A stretch of 64,000 bases of DNA from positions 2,356,001 to 2,420,000 of the forward strand of contig CAXXDU010000002.1 of NCBI GenBank assembly GCA_963667535.2, written 5' to 3'. This DNA comes from UBA5614 sp963667535. Lineage in GTDB: Bacteria > Cloacimonadota > Cloacimonadia > Cloacimonadales > Cloacimonadaceae. This document shows, one piece after another, positions 10,421 through 20,448 of this stretch. The notes below the pieces were generated by a model. It had not been told where the DNA came from. It saw nothing but the letters and a program-made list of their open reading frames with translations, and searched no databases. Positions within the stretch are counted from its first letter, which is position 1; each line of letters begins with the position of its first letter. Made by a program: the position numbers and the translations under genes.

Positions 10421-13400
10421 TTATTGTTTTACAGGTAAACTGATGAACACAGTCGTACCTTCGTTTTCTTTGCTCTTTAACCAAATATTGCCGTTATGAA
10501 GCTCAGCTATTCTCTTTGAAGTAGCCAGACCTAACCCTAATCCACTCGAACGATATTCAATTGTCCCGGATTTGTGTGCATAGATTTCATTCAATTCATA
10601 GAATTTTCTAAATACATTTTTTATCTGAAACTCAGGAATACCTATTCCATTATCTTGGATATAAATGACCAAAGCCTCTTTATCGTTCAGTTTTTCTTGC
10701 TGGAATGCAGATAGTCTTGCACCAATAATGATTGTGCCAAAATCATTTGTAAATCTGATTGCGTTCAATACAACATTGTAAATCATTAGATGCAGAGCTT
10801 CCCAGTTGGCTTCAATTTCAGGGAGATCTTTTGATATTTCGAGTTTGATAAACATCTTGCGATGCCGTGAAACTATTTCAATTTCATGGAGAATGAGCTT
10901 TAAAATTTCTTCCACTTGAATGTTAACTTTTGGTAATTGTGTCTTCAGATTATAATTATTCATAGTCATAATGTCACTGGTCGTTAATATCAGCTTCTTG
11001 ATATTGCTATCTATCTTCCCTATGATATCAAGCCTTTCTTCTTCATCAGAGTATAAATTTCTTTTTAACCTTGATACATATCCTTGTAAAGAAGTAAGGG
11101 GGGTGTTTAGTTCATGTGATACTATTGCCATGAATTCGTCCTTGAGAGCTTCCAGAGATTGTAACTCATGACTTTTGTTGATTATCGATTCATATTGCAG
11201 AGCGTTCTTGAGTGCAATGCTGATCTGATCTAATAGCAATGTAGTAATTTCTTGATTAAGGTACATCGCTTTCGAATTGTCCAGGAAATTATCCAAGTAT
11301 ATGAAACCATAAATACTGTCATTCACAATGAGTGGTGAGCAAAATATCGTATGGAGTTTGTAGTCCTGGACACTTATTGAGTTTTTAAATCTATTGTCTT
11401 CCAACGCGTTATAAGTAAAAACAGACCGTTTGCTAATCTGACATTCGCTAAGCACTGACTTGCTAACAACGGAGATGTTTGAAAGAGGTGTTTTCATCAA
11501 GTCCATTGCTACCTGATACAAGTAATTTCCACTTTCATCCTTCTTAATTAAAAAACCCCTCGAACTACCCGTAAAATCAATACACGCAGAAACAATCTCA
11601 TGTTCCAGGGATTTGATATCTATGACTCGTAGCAGAGCATGCGTGATGGTCATAAGACGATTCATCATATTCATTCTTAAAGTAATTTCAGAATAATCCT
11701 GAATTCGCATTATTAAAGTAGTAATATGCTGTTTTATTGATTTGAGTAATGAAATTTCAAGTTTAGTGAACTTTAGTTCATTTCTATCTGAAATTATAAG
11801 GAAACCAATTTTATGGTACTTAATCTGTAGCGGTACAATCATATTGTGAACATTCTCGAATTCTTCTGTTACTATGTTATCAGATTTAAATGCACGATCG
11901 ATGTACTGGAAGATTTCAGGTGTGATAATGTACCCGGATTTCTGGGAACTACTTAGGTAAATAGAGTAAGAATTGAGTTTCTCTGAATAAATCATTAATT
12001 GAAATTTCCACGGAGCTATGATTTCTATCAGCCCTTTCTCAATAAAGTACTTTACCCTGTCAGCATTTTGAATATTTAACAAGCTGTATTGAAGTTCATT
12101 CCAATTTGACTTAGTATTTAAATACCGAGACGGTATATCAATGAAATTCAAGCTTTTTACTGAATCTAAATAATAATAGTTTAGATTGAGAAACGTCTGC
12201 CTGTCTTCGTCATCAATATCATTTGTTATTTCTTGCAGTATTTTTTTGTAATTCTCAAACCATGAGTTTGCTTCAGTTTCAGCGTTTACTGCAACAAAAA
12301 CCTGAACAATAGTGAACTCAATTTTTACCTGGAGTAAATAGTACTCATTGGCTACGACCACTGAATGGATATCCAATAAATCTCTGAGAATCTGTCTCAG
12401 TGGTTTTGATGTAGATGACAAATCTATTATGATTTTGTAATAAACTAGTTTAATTGCCCAGTACTTATATTGGTATTTGTCTGAAAGTTCCTTCGCTTTA
12501 TCAAGAATATCTGTAGCACGTTTATAGTCTTTCAACCCGATATAACATTCTATTTCAGACAGATAAAATACTGTTATGGCATAATGGTTTTTGACTTCTC
12601 CAGCATGTTTTGAAGCATTTTTCAGATGTTCAAGAGCAAATATGTAGTCATTATTTAGCAATGCTATCAGGCTTAAAGTATTATAGTAAAATTCATCTTC
12701 ATGAATATTATGATAATTTATCTGAGCATTCTTTCTAATGAGCTTTGTAATTTTCTTTAAGCTGCCGAGTTCATATAAAAAATAGAAATAAGTTTTAATC
12801 AATGGATTTATATCTTTAATAACACCGGCTAATATTTTGGGCTCATTTTCTTTGATAAACTTATAGTAATATCCAAAGTCCTTGATTTTACTTTTTACGA
12901 GAGCCAGATTCATTTGGATTGAACTAAGAAACTTTGTGCTGCCTATTGATAGTATCAAGTCTTTTGATTGATATAAATAGTTTTCAGCTTCCTGAAACTC
13001 ACCCATTTTTATCCTAGCTTCGCCCATATTCAGCAGAGCTAAAGCCATCGTGACTTTTAGACCCTGATCTTTTGCTATATTATATCCCTTCTGTGAAAAA
13101 GAATCTGCTTCAAGCGTAATACCCTGTTTTAAATATAAGTCAGCTAAATTTGTGTATATAAGCCCCAGATAACGTTTAATATTGAACCGTTTCCATATTG
13201 ACAAAGCAATGTTTAAATGCTCATCTGCTTCTTCTATATTCTTGAGTAAACTGTAAAAAACACCCAAATTGTTATGAAGTGAGCCGAGCCTGATCATTAT
13301 TTTTGAATCTTGCTCGGATGGCAACTCACTAAGGAAATCTTCTGTTATTTTTATAGCATAGACAATCTCGCCTTTGATCTGATAATAAACCGCAAGTCTA

Positions 13401-15874
13401 TCCTGGTAAGCAATCCTCAAATCCAAAGAGAGATTTACTCCTGATAATTTGTCGAGATATTCTTTTGCCTTATCAAGGTTATTCCTTGAATATATCTGAC
13501 AAAAGTATAGCCACACAAGTATTTGTTGCTTTCCTGTTATAGTCAGAGTAGCTGCTTTTTTAAATTGTTGTTCTGCTTCATCTATGTTTTCAAGGATATA
13601 ATAGATAGTTCCCTGAATATAGTACTTTTCAAACAATTCCGGAAGCTTGCTTATTTCGGTTATAATTTCATCAGCTTTATAGCAATAACCTGACAATTCT
13701 GCCTTTTCCTGAAACACTATTAAATCTTTAATGAGTTTATCACTCTTAACATTTACAACAGGGTTAAAGTCAAGCAGAAGAACGTCCAGGATTGCACTGT
13801 AAGCTAAATCCTGATTATATACTTCATTGTACAGGTTGTATAATTCCAAAGTATAATCTCGCTGTGCATTAAAATCTTCAGCTATAATTGCGTTTTTAAT
13901 TATGCCAAGACACGTCTGGATATCATAAATATTCTGTTTTTTGTAAAATGAAATCACTGATTTAGAAACTGTTTTATGCTGAGCATACTCACTCTCTGAA
14001 AACAATCTTGCTTTAGCTTCTCTATACGTAAATACATAGTTTTGTCTGTTCTTTGCCAGTATCTCGTTATAGATAGCATCATTCAGAAAATCATAAAGCT
14101 CCTTATCCTTTATTTTAAGTATAAATATAATCAAATCTCTGCTTAGAGGTAATTCCACTATCGCCAAAGATTGCAAGTATTGGTAATTTGCATCGCTAAT
14201 ATGACTGAGTCTCAAATAAATTGAATGTTCTAACCGGATAGGTAGTGAATAATTTGTAAAATCATAATCATAATTAATTTCTTTATTTTTAACTATCGTC
14301 TTTTTCTGCACCAAATCAATCAGCATTTCCCTGATAAAATATGGATTACCTGAAGAAAACTCCCAAATTTTGTCGATAAAACTATCTGGAGCCTGATAAG
14401 TTAGTAGTTTCCTGATATATCCGGAGGTTTCTTTATCAGTCAACGGGGGAACCTGAATCATTACCGTATGTGTTATCTGATTAACTTTGTTATATTCGTT
14501 AAAACTCAGGACTATTAGTATTTTGTGCTTAGCTATAAAGGGTGAGATATAATTCAGAAAGTCTATTGTATATTTATGTATAAACTGTGCATTCCTGATG
14601 ATGAATATTATTGGCTTCTGTTCTGATAGATTAAGCAGTAATTTTCTGACAGAGTCAAAATCAGTGCGTAACTCTTCCTGGTTTTGCGTAACTCTCTTTG
14701 CATCTTTGGCGGACTGGAATAAATAGAGCTTAAATTTCTCTGAGATGTTGACCAGATCATCGTATTTTGAGACTTCTTCCTTGGACAGCGATTGCATAAA
14801 CTCTTTAATCAGGGCAAAGAACGGTTCATGGTCTTGTCTGCTACAAGTGTAATCAAACAAAAAATACTTGCCAGTAAGAAGATGATATCTAAATAAAGAT
14901 AAGATACTGTCTTTACCTAATCCGTCTCCACCAATTAAAGATACTAATTTCCCATTACTATGCTCGATGCTCTCTTCATATTCAAGGATTTGATGGCAGT
15001 AACTTTCTCTGGATATGTAGCTATTGAATTTAATCTTATTAACCAGCGACCACTCAACCGAAAAAGGATATTGCTTGTGTTGTATTCTGTTTATATAGTT
15101 AATTATCTCTTCAGCTGATTGAAATCTATTCTCCGGATTCTTTTCTAACAATCGAAGTATGCAATTCTCCAACGCTTTGGGAATAATATCATTTAGTTCA
15201 GAAGGGAATTTGGGAATGAAGTAATGCTGAGAACCCGTAATCAAGGTATTAATCTGTTCAATCGAGAAAGGAAAACTTCCGGTAGTAATCTTGTATAGTA
15301 AAACTCCCAATGAATAGTAGTCGCTGGCTGGAGTGGCTTGTTTCGTTAAGTATGCTTCAGGTGCGATATATGGTAATGAGCCTGTAACATTCTGTTGGTC
15401 ACTAATAGGGTTTATTTTGGAAAAGCCATAATCAATCACCTTTACATCAACTTTATTACCATCTATCCGATATAGAACATTCTCCGGTTTTAGGTCTTTA
15501 TGCAATATGTCTTGTGTATGTAGTGCTTCCAACGCATAGGAAATTTGGATGATAATATCATATAAAGATTCCAACTGAGATTTCTTAAACCTAAAATTCT
15601 TTAGCGAAGAACCTTCATAATATTCACTGATACTATAAATATGGTCGCCTACATGCCCGAAATCTATAACATGAGCCAAATTGGGATGCTCTATTTTTGT
15701 AATATGGTGCATTTCCTCTGCGGAGAACTTACTATATAAATCTGATGAAGATATATATTGAAACAACTTTAAAGCCAGTATATTTCCTGTTCTTTTGTCG
15801 CTGACTTTGTATACATTGCTCCATGCTCCAGAGCCAAGGCTCTCTAACACTTCATAGCGATGGTCAATAATCAT
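10421..15874 (-). CDS. Serine/threonine kinase - ATPase - TPR - GAF - histidine kinase fusion
   Basis: A 1817-residue multi-domain signalling protein. Residues 1-265 are a Hanks-type kinase: glycine loop 14-21, Lys36, catalytic HKD with Asp127, a DYG in place of DFG at 148-150, and APE at 171-173. Residues about 290-560 form an AAA/MalT-like ATPase. Its P-loop is degenerate (GGDGLGKDS at 315-323, lacking the usual GKT/S order). Helical TPR-like repeats span about 700-1250 and a GAF domain about 1400-1545. A histidine kinase core has the H-box His at 1587 (SHELNTPL) and a C-terminal HATPase domain (NAIRFTND, DNGIGIP, GLGLGLA). No receiver domain is present. The architecture is known in cyanobacteria and some other phyla. 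It heads the operon with the TPR and barrel genes. Confidence 0.9.
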   Translation of the reverse strand: MIIDHRYEVLESLGSGAWSNVYKVSDKRTGNILALKLFQYISSSDLYSKFSAEEMHHITKIEHPNLAHVIDFGHVGDHIYSISEYYEGSSLKNFRFKKSQLESLYDIIIQISYALEALHTQDILHKDLKPENVLYRIDGNKVDVKVIDYGFSKINPISDQQNVTGSLPYIAPEAYLTKQATPASDYYSLGVLLYKITTGSFPFSIEQINTLITGSQHYFIPKFPSELNDIIPKALENCILRLLEKNPENRFQSAEEIINYINRIQHKQYPFSVEWSLVNKIKFNSYISRESYCHQILEYEESIEHSNGKLVSLIGGDGLGKDSILSLFRYHLLTGKYFLFDYTCSRQDHEPFFALIKEFMQSLSKEEVSKYDDLVNISEKFKLYLFQSAKDAKRVTQNQEELRTDFDSVRKLLLNLSEQKPIIFIIRNAQFIHKYTIDFLNYISPFIAKHKILIVLSFNEYNKVNQITHTVMIQVPPLTDKETSGYIRKLLTYQAPDSFIDKIWEFSSGNPYFIREMLIDLVQKKTIVKNKEINYDYDFTNYSLPIRLEHSIYLRLSHISDANYQYLQSLAIVELPLSRDLIIFILKIKDKELYDFLNDAIYNEILAKNRQNYVFTYREAKARLFSESEYAQHKTVSKSVISFYKKQNIYDIQTCLGIIKNAIIAEDFNAQRDYTLELYNLYNEVYNQDLAYSAILDVLLLDFNPVVNVKSDKLIKDLIVFQEKAELSGYCYKADEIITEISKLPELFEKYYIQGTIYYILENIDEAEQQFKKAATLTITGKQQILVWLYFCQIYSRNNLDKAKEYLDKLSGVNLSLDLRIAYQDRLAVYYQIKGEIVYAIKITEDFLSELPSEQDSKIMIRLGSLHNNLGVFYSLLKNIEEADEHLNIALSIWKRFNIKRYLGLIYTNLADLYLKQGITLEADSFSQKGYNIAKDQGLKVTMALALLNMGEARIKMGEFQEAENYLYQSKDLILSIGSTKFLSSIQMNLALVKSKIKDFGYYYKFIKENEPKILAGVIKDINPLIKTYFYFLYELGSLKKITKLIRKNAQINYHNIHEDEFYYNTLSLIALLNNDYIFALEHLKNASKHAGEVKNHYAITVFYLSEIECYIGLKDYKRATDILDKAKELSDKYQYKYWAIKLVYYKIIIDLSSTSKPLRQILRDLLDIHSVVVANEYYLLQVKIEFTIVQVFVAVNAETEANSWFENYKKILQEITNDIDDEDRQTFLNLNYYYLDSVKSLNFIDIPSRYLNTKSNWNELQYSLLNIQNADRVKYFIEKGLIEIIAPWKFQLMIYSEKLNSYSIYLSSSQKSGYIITPEIFQYIDRAFKSDNIVTEEFENVHNMIVPLQIKYHKIGFLIISDRNELKFTKLEISLLKSIKQHITTLIMRIQDYSEITLRMNMMNRLMTITHALLRVIDIKSLEHEIVSACIDFTGSSRGFLIKKDESGNYLYQVAMDLMKTPLSNISVVSKSVLSECQISKRSVFTYNALEDNRFKNSISVQDYKLHTIFCSPLIVNDSIYGFIYLDNFLDNSKAMYLNQEITTLLLDQISIALKNALQYESIINKSHELQSLEALKDEFMAIVSHELNTPLTSLQGYVSRLKRNLYSDEEERLDIIGKIDSNIKKLILTTSDIMTMNNYNLKTQLPKVNIQVEEILKLILHEIEIVSRHRKMFIKLEISKDLPEIEANWEALHLMIYNVVLNAIRFTNDFGTIIIGARLSAFQQEKLNDKEALVIYIQDNGIGIPEFQIKNVFRKFYELNEIYAHKSGTIEYRSSGLGLGLATSKRIAELHNGNIWLKSKENEGTTVFISLPVKQ

Positions 15875-16118
15875 AATTCAACCTTGCATCCTATCAATCA
15901 TAGCTTTTCTTATATTTTCACTGAATTAATTATGTCAAGTCAAATTGCGTTTCACAATAATACATTTCTTTAAATTTCTCAAAATGCCTTCCTCAATATC
16001 TAAACTTTTATGTCCGGTTAATTAGTGCTTTACTGTCTTCCACTTTAAAATAATGCATAACCAATGTATTACAATTCATTTCGGACTCCATACAATACTT
16101 GTTAGTCCCTCGTTTCAG

Positions 16119-16163
16119 AGTCGGGTGCCTCTCGGGGTCCAGTCGGGTGCCTCTCGGGCTAAA
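16119..16163. repeat. 11-bp-spaced direct repeat array (TCGGG motif)
   Basis: The motif TCGGG occurs at 16121, 16132, 16143 and 16154, exactly 11 bp apart each time. The units alternate as AGTCGGGTGCC and TCTCGGGG/CTxx, so a 22-bp direct repeat is also visible. No clear inverted half is present here, unlike the arrays near 43.4 and 51.0 kb. Confidence 0.8.
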
Positions 16164-16470
16164 CCCAAGAAGTACCCAACAAATTGCCAAGTTGTCCCCG
16201 ATACCAGTTGAGGATTATCCCTTGTATGTAGGTTGATGTAATCGGAGTGGAGAAAACAAGCAGCTTTCCAATAAATTCGAACCAGTTTGCTTATAGCCTC
16301 TTTAACAGCATGACAGAATAAGTAAGATTGCGAGATAGAACGATTGAATATGAGAAAAATGACTCTCAAAAGCAGACTGTTTTAAGTGTATGATACAATT
16401 ACTAAACTAACATTATAGCTATACTACACGCTTTAAAAAAGGTTCTCTGATTATCAATACGCCATTATTG

Positions 16471-16507
16471 TTATAAAAAGAAACCGGAGCACAATGTACT
16501 CCGGTTT
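16471..16507 (-). terminator. Rho-independent terminator of sppA
   Basis: A perfect 9-bp inverted repeat (AAACCGGAG / CTCCGGTTT, 16481-16489 with 16499-16507) has a 9-nt loop and is followed on the minus strand by a T-rich tract (CTTTTTAT). It lies 26 bp after the sppA stop codon. Confidence 0.85.
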
Positions 16508-16532
16508 GTGAATTCTTTGTACTCACTGAAAT

Positions 16533-18974
16533 TTAGAACTTAGATATCGCATCCAAATCGACAGGTGAGAAATAGAGTGTTTTCTCTGAACCAAATTCAC
16601 TCCATTCATCATAAATCCGCACATAATCTTCAACTGACTTCAGGATACTCATACCGGGAATAGCTAATGATAGAGAACCCATGCTTACACTAATCTCCAT
16701 CGATTTATCACCCTCTGTTACTTGTACAAGTTCTACATCGCCTTTGATTTTTGCGAGTTCTTTCATCTTTGCTGTGGCTTCTTTCAAACCACCCAGTTCA
16801 TCGATAAGTCCGTTTTTAATGGCTTGTTCACCCGTCCAGATTTTACCCATAGCAATAGCGTCAATAACCGCGTAGTCTTTCTTCCGTCCGGTTGCAACTT
16901 TCTGTACAAAATCATGGTAGGTTGTGTTAATCATTTTTTGCATGATTGATTTCTCATCGTCTGTCCACTTTCTCGACAAACTGCCAAAATCTGAGTGACT
17001 GCCTTTTTTCACTGTTGACCAATTCACATGTAGTTTTCTGAACATATTCTCTGCATTGAAGGCAAGTCCGATAACACCAATCGAACCGGTTATGGTAGCA
17101 GGATCAGCGACTATATGATCGGCATTACAAGAGATGTAATATCCGCCAGAACCGGCAACCCCACTCATTGAGACGATGACCAGTTTCTTATTTTCTGTTT
17201 TAGCAAGCTGCAATTCCTGATGAATAATGTCAGAAGCCTGCGCAGAGCCACCACCACTATCTACACGTAAAATGATACCTTTGTATTCTGGATTTTTACG
17301 TGCTTTTCTGATGATATCAACTGTTGTGGCATGGGCTATTTTCTGTCCGACTTCACCTTTACCCATGACTATGTTTCCTTGGGCATAAATGATAGCTACT
17401 TTAGTTTTCTTGTTATGTGACCAGGTATAGGTCTGATATTCAGGCAAATTCTTTATAATTGTGTTGGACTTAAATTCTTTCTTCATCTTTTCTTTGAATT
17501 GTGCTTCATAGACAAGCTCATCAACCAGGCCTGCTTTTAAGGCATCATCAGCAATATAATATGGACCTTCATCAATTATTGAAGCTATAGGTTTGGAAAG
17601 TTTTGCTCCTCTCCCCTCCTGTATCATATCGCAAATCTGAGTATATAAACTACTTAGAATTAATTCGTATTCTGCTCTTTCTTCCGGAGTCATCTCTGTT
17701 TCACTGAACATATTGCCGGCAGTTTTATATGGATGGCTGCGGAAATTGTACACGTCAATCCCAAGCTTTTCCAGCGCATCTTTTATGTATGGAGAATTTA
17801 TTGCAATGCCTTTTAAATCGATAGTGCCCATTGGATTTAGATAAATTTTATCAGCTACTGAAGCGGCAAAGATATAATCTCCATTGCTTACATTATCAAA
17901 ATAAAACACTATTTGCTTACCAGTTGCTTTGAATATCTTTAGCTCAGCAATAATCTCCTGCTTGAGAGCCATAGATGCAGAGAAATTCTTATTAATAAAG
18001 ACTATGCCTGATACATTGGGATCTTTGGTTGCTTTCTTAATATTATCTAAGATGCTTTCAATGCTTGTTTGCTTATCATCAAATATCTTAAAAGGTCCGA
18101 CCTTATATTTCGGCGCTTTATAAGTGACTACCTGCTGTTTGACAGGCAAATCGTACCATTGCTTACTTTTTAATCCTGCCAATGGTAAGAAAGACTTTTC
18201 GGAAAGAAATACATAACTCATTCCGTAATCATTGCTTTCTGAAGAATGCGCAATTGAACCAATTTGTGAATTGAAATGGCTCAGACTAAAGTTTAGCATT
18301 AAATTCTCATTTTCCAGATTGTAACTGCCACCCAGTTTGAGTCCGTCAAGTAATTCAGCGCTTGCTCCAATAGTTGGCTGGTAAAGCTCATAATCATTCA
18401 AGCTATTTTTGGAATAGACAAAATCTGCTGTCAGCTCAAATCTATGTTGTTTTATTATTGGTATTTGGGCAAATGGTCTGTAACCTAGTCCGATTTGATA
18501 AGACGGCACAGCTTTATAACCGTTATCCCAGGTGAAAGCTAATGATGCAAAATCAGCGGGACGATACAAAACACCGGAACGGAATCCACCTTTCTTATAT
18601 TTATTATTAGTCCATTTGTAAGATGTTCCTGTATATAAGTTTGGAATCATGTAAGGACCTGTTAATTCTCCTCCGGTTGAGAGCATGTGTGTGTTTATTC
18701 TATCTGTTATTTTCTCGTATGTATATGAAACACCTTCCTGATTTAGAAACAATAAGTAATGGTCTTTCCACTTGTTTTCATCCCACAGTTGCATCCAGCC
18801 AAGACCGTCACTATTTCCTACGCCCAATGCAGCAGGATTAAGAATTGGTGCCATCATATTATCTGATGTTGAAAGTGATTGCCAAGGTACCAGATTGGGG
18901 TTTACGCTTTGGGAATAGCAAATTGCACAACCCAGAATGACTAATACCAGAACGATTGTTTTGTTATGTTTCAT
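16533..18974 (-). CDS. sppA: Signal peptide peptidase SppA with N-terminal outer-membrane-barrel-like domain
   Basis: SppA degrades cleaved signal peptides using a Ser-Lys dyad. The C-terminal 500 residues carry both halves of a long-form SppA. The Lys region is HPYKTAGNMFSETEM, and the nucleophile region is MSGVAGSGGYY followed by ITGSIGVIG. The 813-residue product is about 200 residues longer than the Escherichia coli 67-kDa form. The first 270 residues are not protease. They follow a signal peptide (cleavage near CYSQS) and have an NPAALG signature plus repeated amphipathic beta-strands, as in PorV/FadL-like outer-membrane barrels. ATG follows a GGAGG site by 6 bp. A terminator follows. 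It appears monocistronic. Confidence 0.88.
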   Translation of the reverse strand: MKHNKTIVLVLVILGCAICYSQSVNPNLVPWQSLSTSDNMMAPILNPAALGVGNSDGLGWMQLWDENKWKDHYLLFLNQEGVSYTYEKITDRINTHMLSTGGELTGPYMIPNLYTGTSYKWTNNKYKKGGFRSGVLYRPADFASLAFTWDNGYKAVPSYQIGLGYRPFAQIPIIKQHRFELTADFVYSKNSLNDYELYQPTIGASAELLDGLKLGGSYNLENENLMLNFSLSHFNSQIGSIAHSSESNDYGMSYVFLSEKSFLPLAGLKSKQWYDLPVKQQVVTYKAPKYKVGPFKIFDDKQTSIESILDNIKKATKDPNVSGIVFINKNFSASMALKQEIIAELKIFKATGKQIVFYFDNVSNGDYIFAASVADKIYLNPMGTIDLKGIAINSPYIKDALEKLGIDVYNFRSHPYKTAGNMFSETEMTPEERAEYELILSSLYTQICDMIQEGRGAKLSKPIASIIDEGPYYIADDALKAGLVDELVYEAQFKEKMKKEFKSNTIIKNLPEYQTYTWSHNKKTKVAIIYAQGNIVMGKGEVGQKIAHATTVDIIRKARKNPEYKGIILRVDSGGGSAQASDIIHQELQLAKTENKKLVIVSMSGVAGSGGYYISCNADHIVADPATITGSIGVIGLAFNAENMFRKLHVNWSTVKKGSHSDFGSLSRKWTDDEKSIMQKMINTTYHDFVQKVATGRKKDYAVIDAIAMGKIWTGEQAIKNGLIDELGGLKEATAKMKELAKIKGDVELVQVTEGDKSMEISVSMGSLSLAIPGMSILKSVEDYVRIYDEWSEFGSEKTLYFSPVDLDAISKF

Positions 18975-19283
18975 TATACCTCCATATCATTATAGATTAC
19001 TAATTTATATCATAATTAATATCAGTTAATTATTGTCAAGTGATAAGCCTTCACTATTTGCCTGACTTTTTTATAACCGGCTTCTAACTCTATACTGATT
19101 ATTGTTTTAATCTTTACACTAGTAATAACAAAACTCCAATTAGTTACTATAGAAGTGGTTACAATGAAGTTAGCACTAGCCAATTTCAGCAACCATCCTC
19201 AATTTAGTATCGGTACTTTCAAAATCTGTCAATTCTCTTGACAAATTAGCAAGTGTAGCAAAATGAAAAAAAAGGAATATTGA
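18975..19283. other. Divergent intergenic region between sppA and the 120-residue protein gene
   Basis: This 309-bp AT-rich region contains no gene. It must hold the promoters for sppA (minus) and for the plus-strand run that begins at 19284. A TTGACA occurs near 19236-19241, but no good -10 lies at the right spacing before the ATG. No repeat or riboswitch-like structure was recognised. Confidence 0.4.
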
Positions 19284-19646
19284 ATGCCGAGAAAAGCAAA
19301 GCAAGCATCTATACCTATTGAGTTTGTAGATTCTAAGGAGATTTCAGAATCACAAAAAAAGCACTACTCAAAATTAGGTTATAAACCTTATCTATCGCAT
19401 GGTGGTAAGATAAAGTGGCTTAGTTTCGAACAGCACGCTTATGAAATGATCAAATACAATAACAAAAAGAAGCTGTTTTCAATTAAAAACATACACGTTC
19501 ATGGCACCAAAGCAGCGAGGTTTTACAGGGACATGTTAAAATCGATTATCCGCAATTGGTTACTGATTATTATTTTACTCGGCATAGCTGTTCTTTTACT
19601 GAATCTAAAACCTATTATGCTTGTCATATCTAATCTTAATATGTAA
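19284..19646 (+). CDS. Small protein with one C-terminal membrane segment, unknown function
   Basis: I do not recognise a family. The 120-residue product is strongly basic over residues 1-85 and has one hydrophobic helix near residues 92-112 (WLLIIILLGIAVLLL), suggesting a tail-anchored inner-membrane protein with a cytoplasmic basic domain. An AAAGGAA-like ribosome-binding site precedes the ATG. It ends 14 bp before surE, so it is probably the first gene of the surE-pcm transcription unit. Confidence 0.65.
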   Translation: MPRKAKQASIPIEFVDSKEISESQKKHYSKLGYKPYLSHGGKIKWLSFEQHAYEMIKYNNKKKLFSIKNIHVHGTKAARFYRDMLKSIIRNWLLIIILLGIAVLLLNLKPIMLVISNLNM

Positions 19647-19660
19647 TAAAGGAAATAATT

Positions 19661-20425
19661 TTGAACATTCTAATAACAAATGATGATGGAATAGAAGCAA
19701 AAGGATTACGCACTCTTGCTTCATACTGCAAAGAAGCCGGCTATAATGTTACAATAGTAGCACCTTCAAGTGAAAGAAGCGCAGCATCGCATTCTCTTTC
19801 ATTGAGGAAACCTGTCCGTGTGAATAAAATAGCACCACAGGAATATGCTATAGACGGAACACCGGTAGATTGTATGGTAATAGCTCTGCAAAAACTGGTA
19901 AGCACTCCTGTAGATTTAATTATTTCCGGCATCAATGCCGGTCAGAATATGGGTGAAGATATCCACTATTCCGGAACTGTAGCCGCTGCCATGGAAGCTG
20001 CTTTTTTTGGACATAAAGCCATTGCAATCTCAATAAATGCTTATAAAGAACAAATGTTTGCAACTGCTGCTGAGTGGATGGTTAAAATGCTAAAATCAGG
20101 TTTAGTGGATATTCTCCAATCCAACCAGGTTTTAAATATTAACGTCCCCAATATTCCTTTTAATCAAGTTAAGGGCATCAGGCTAACAAAGACAGGTCAT
20201 AGGAAGTATTACAACTTTCTTAAACTTGTAGAAGAAGATGAAAAAGGATTTTCCTATTTAATTGGCGGTGATTTACCTGTTTGGGAAAAACAAAAAGGAA
20301 CAGATGCAGAAGCTGTCGAAGAACACTATATATCACTCACACCATTAGGTTTTGAAATGACTAAGGGTGATGCCTTTCCTGTATTACTGGAATGGATTGA
20401 AGAAAATGAAACCAACCTCAAATAA
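19661..20425 (+). CDS. surE: 5'/3'-nucleotidase SurE
   Basis: Dephosphorylates nucleoside 5'- and 3'-monophosphates in the cytoplasm, linked to stationary-phase survival. The product has 254 residues. The N-terminal metal-binding motif NDDG (residues 7-10) is intact, and it also has the family segments SGINAGQNMGEDIHYSGTV and DGTPVDC. The start is TTG at 19661, preceded by AAAGGA. No ATG is available that would keep the NILITNDDG start, which every SurE needs. pcm follows 23 bp downstream, the same pairing seen in Escherichia coli. Confidence 0.95.
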   Translation: MNILITNDDGIEAKGLRTLASYCKEAGYNVTIVAPSSERSAASHSLSLRKPVRVNKIAPQEYAIDGTPVDCMVIALQKLVSTPVDLIISGINAGQNMGEDIHYSGTVAAAMEAAFFGHKAIAISINAYKEQMFATAAEWMVKMLKSGLVDILQSNQVLNINVPNIPFNQVKGIRLTKTGHRKYYNFLKLVEEDEKGFSYLIGGDLPVWEKQKGTDAEAVEEHYISLTPLGFEMTKGDAFPVLLEWIEENETNLK

Positions 20426-20448
20426 TCAGAATTTTGGTATTACAAAAA

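Larger units (their letters stand above)
15875..16532. other. Intergenic region between divergent/tandem minus-strand genes
   Basis: This 658-bp AT-rich gap lies upstream of the kinase fusion and downstream of sppA. It holds a four-unit 11-bp-spaced repeat (listed separately) and the sppA terminator. Two short overlapping minus-strand open frames (16008-16190 and 16115-16369) run through the repeat. They have no recognisable domain or convincing ribosome-binding site, and I treat them as non-coding. The promoter for the kinase operon should lie in the 15875-16100 part, but no -35/-10 pair stands out. Confidence 0.5.

Noticed and set aside
16008..16369. Two overlapping short minus-strand open frames that could be a small gene
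   Set aside because: They run through the repeat array, lack a ribosome-binding site and show no recognisable domain.
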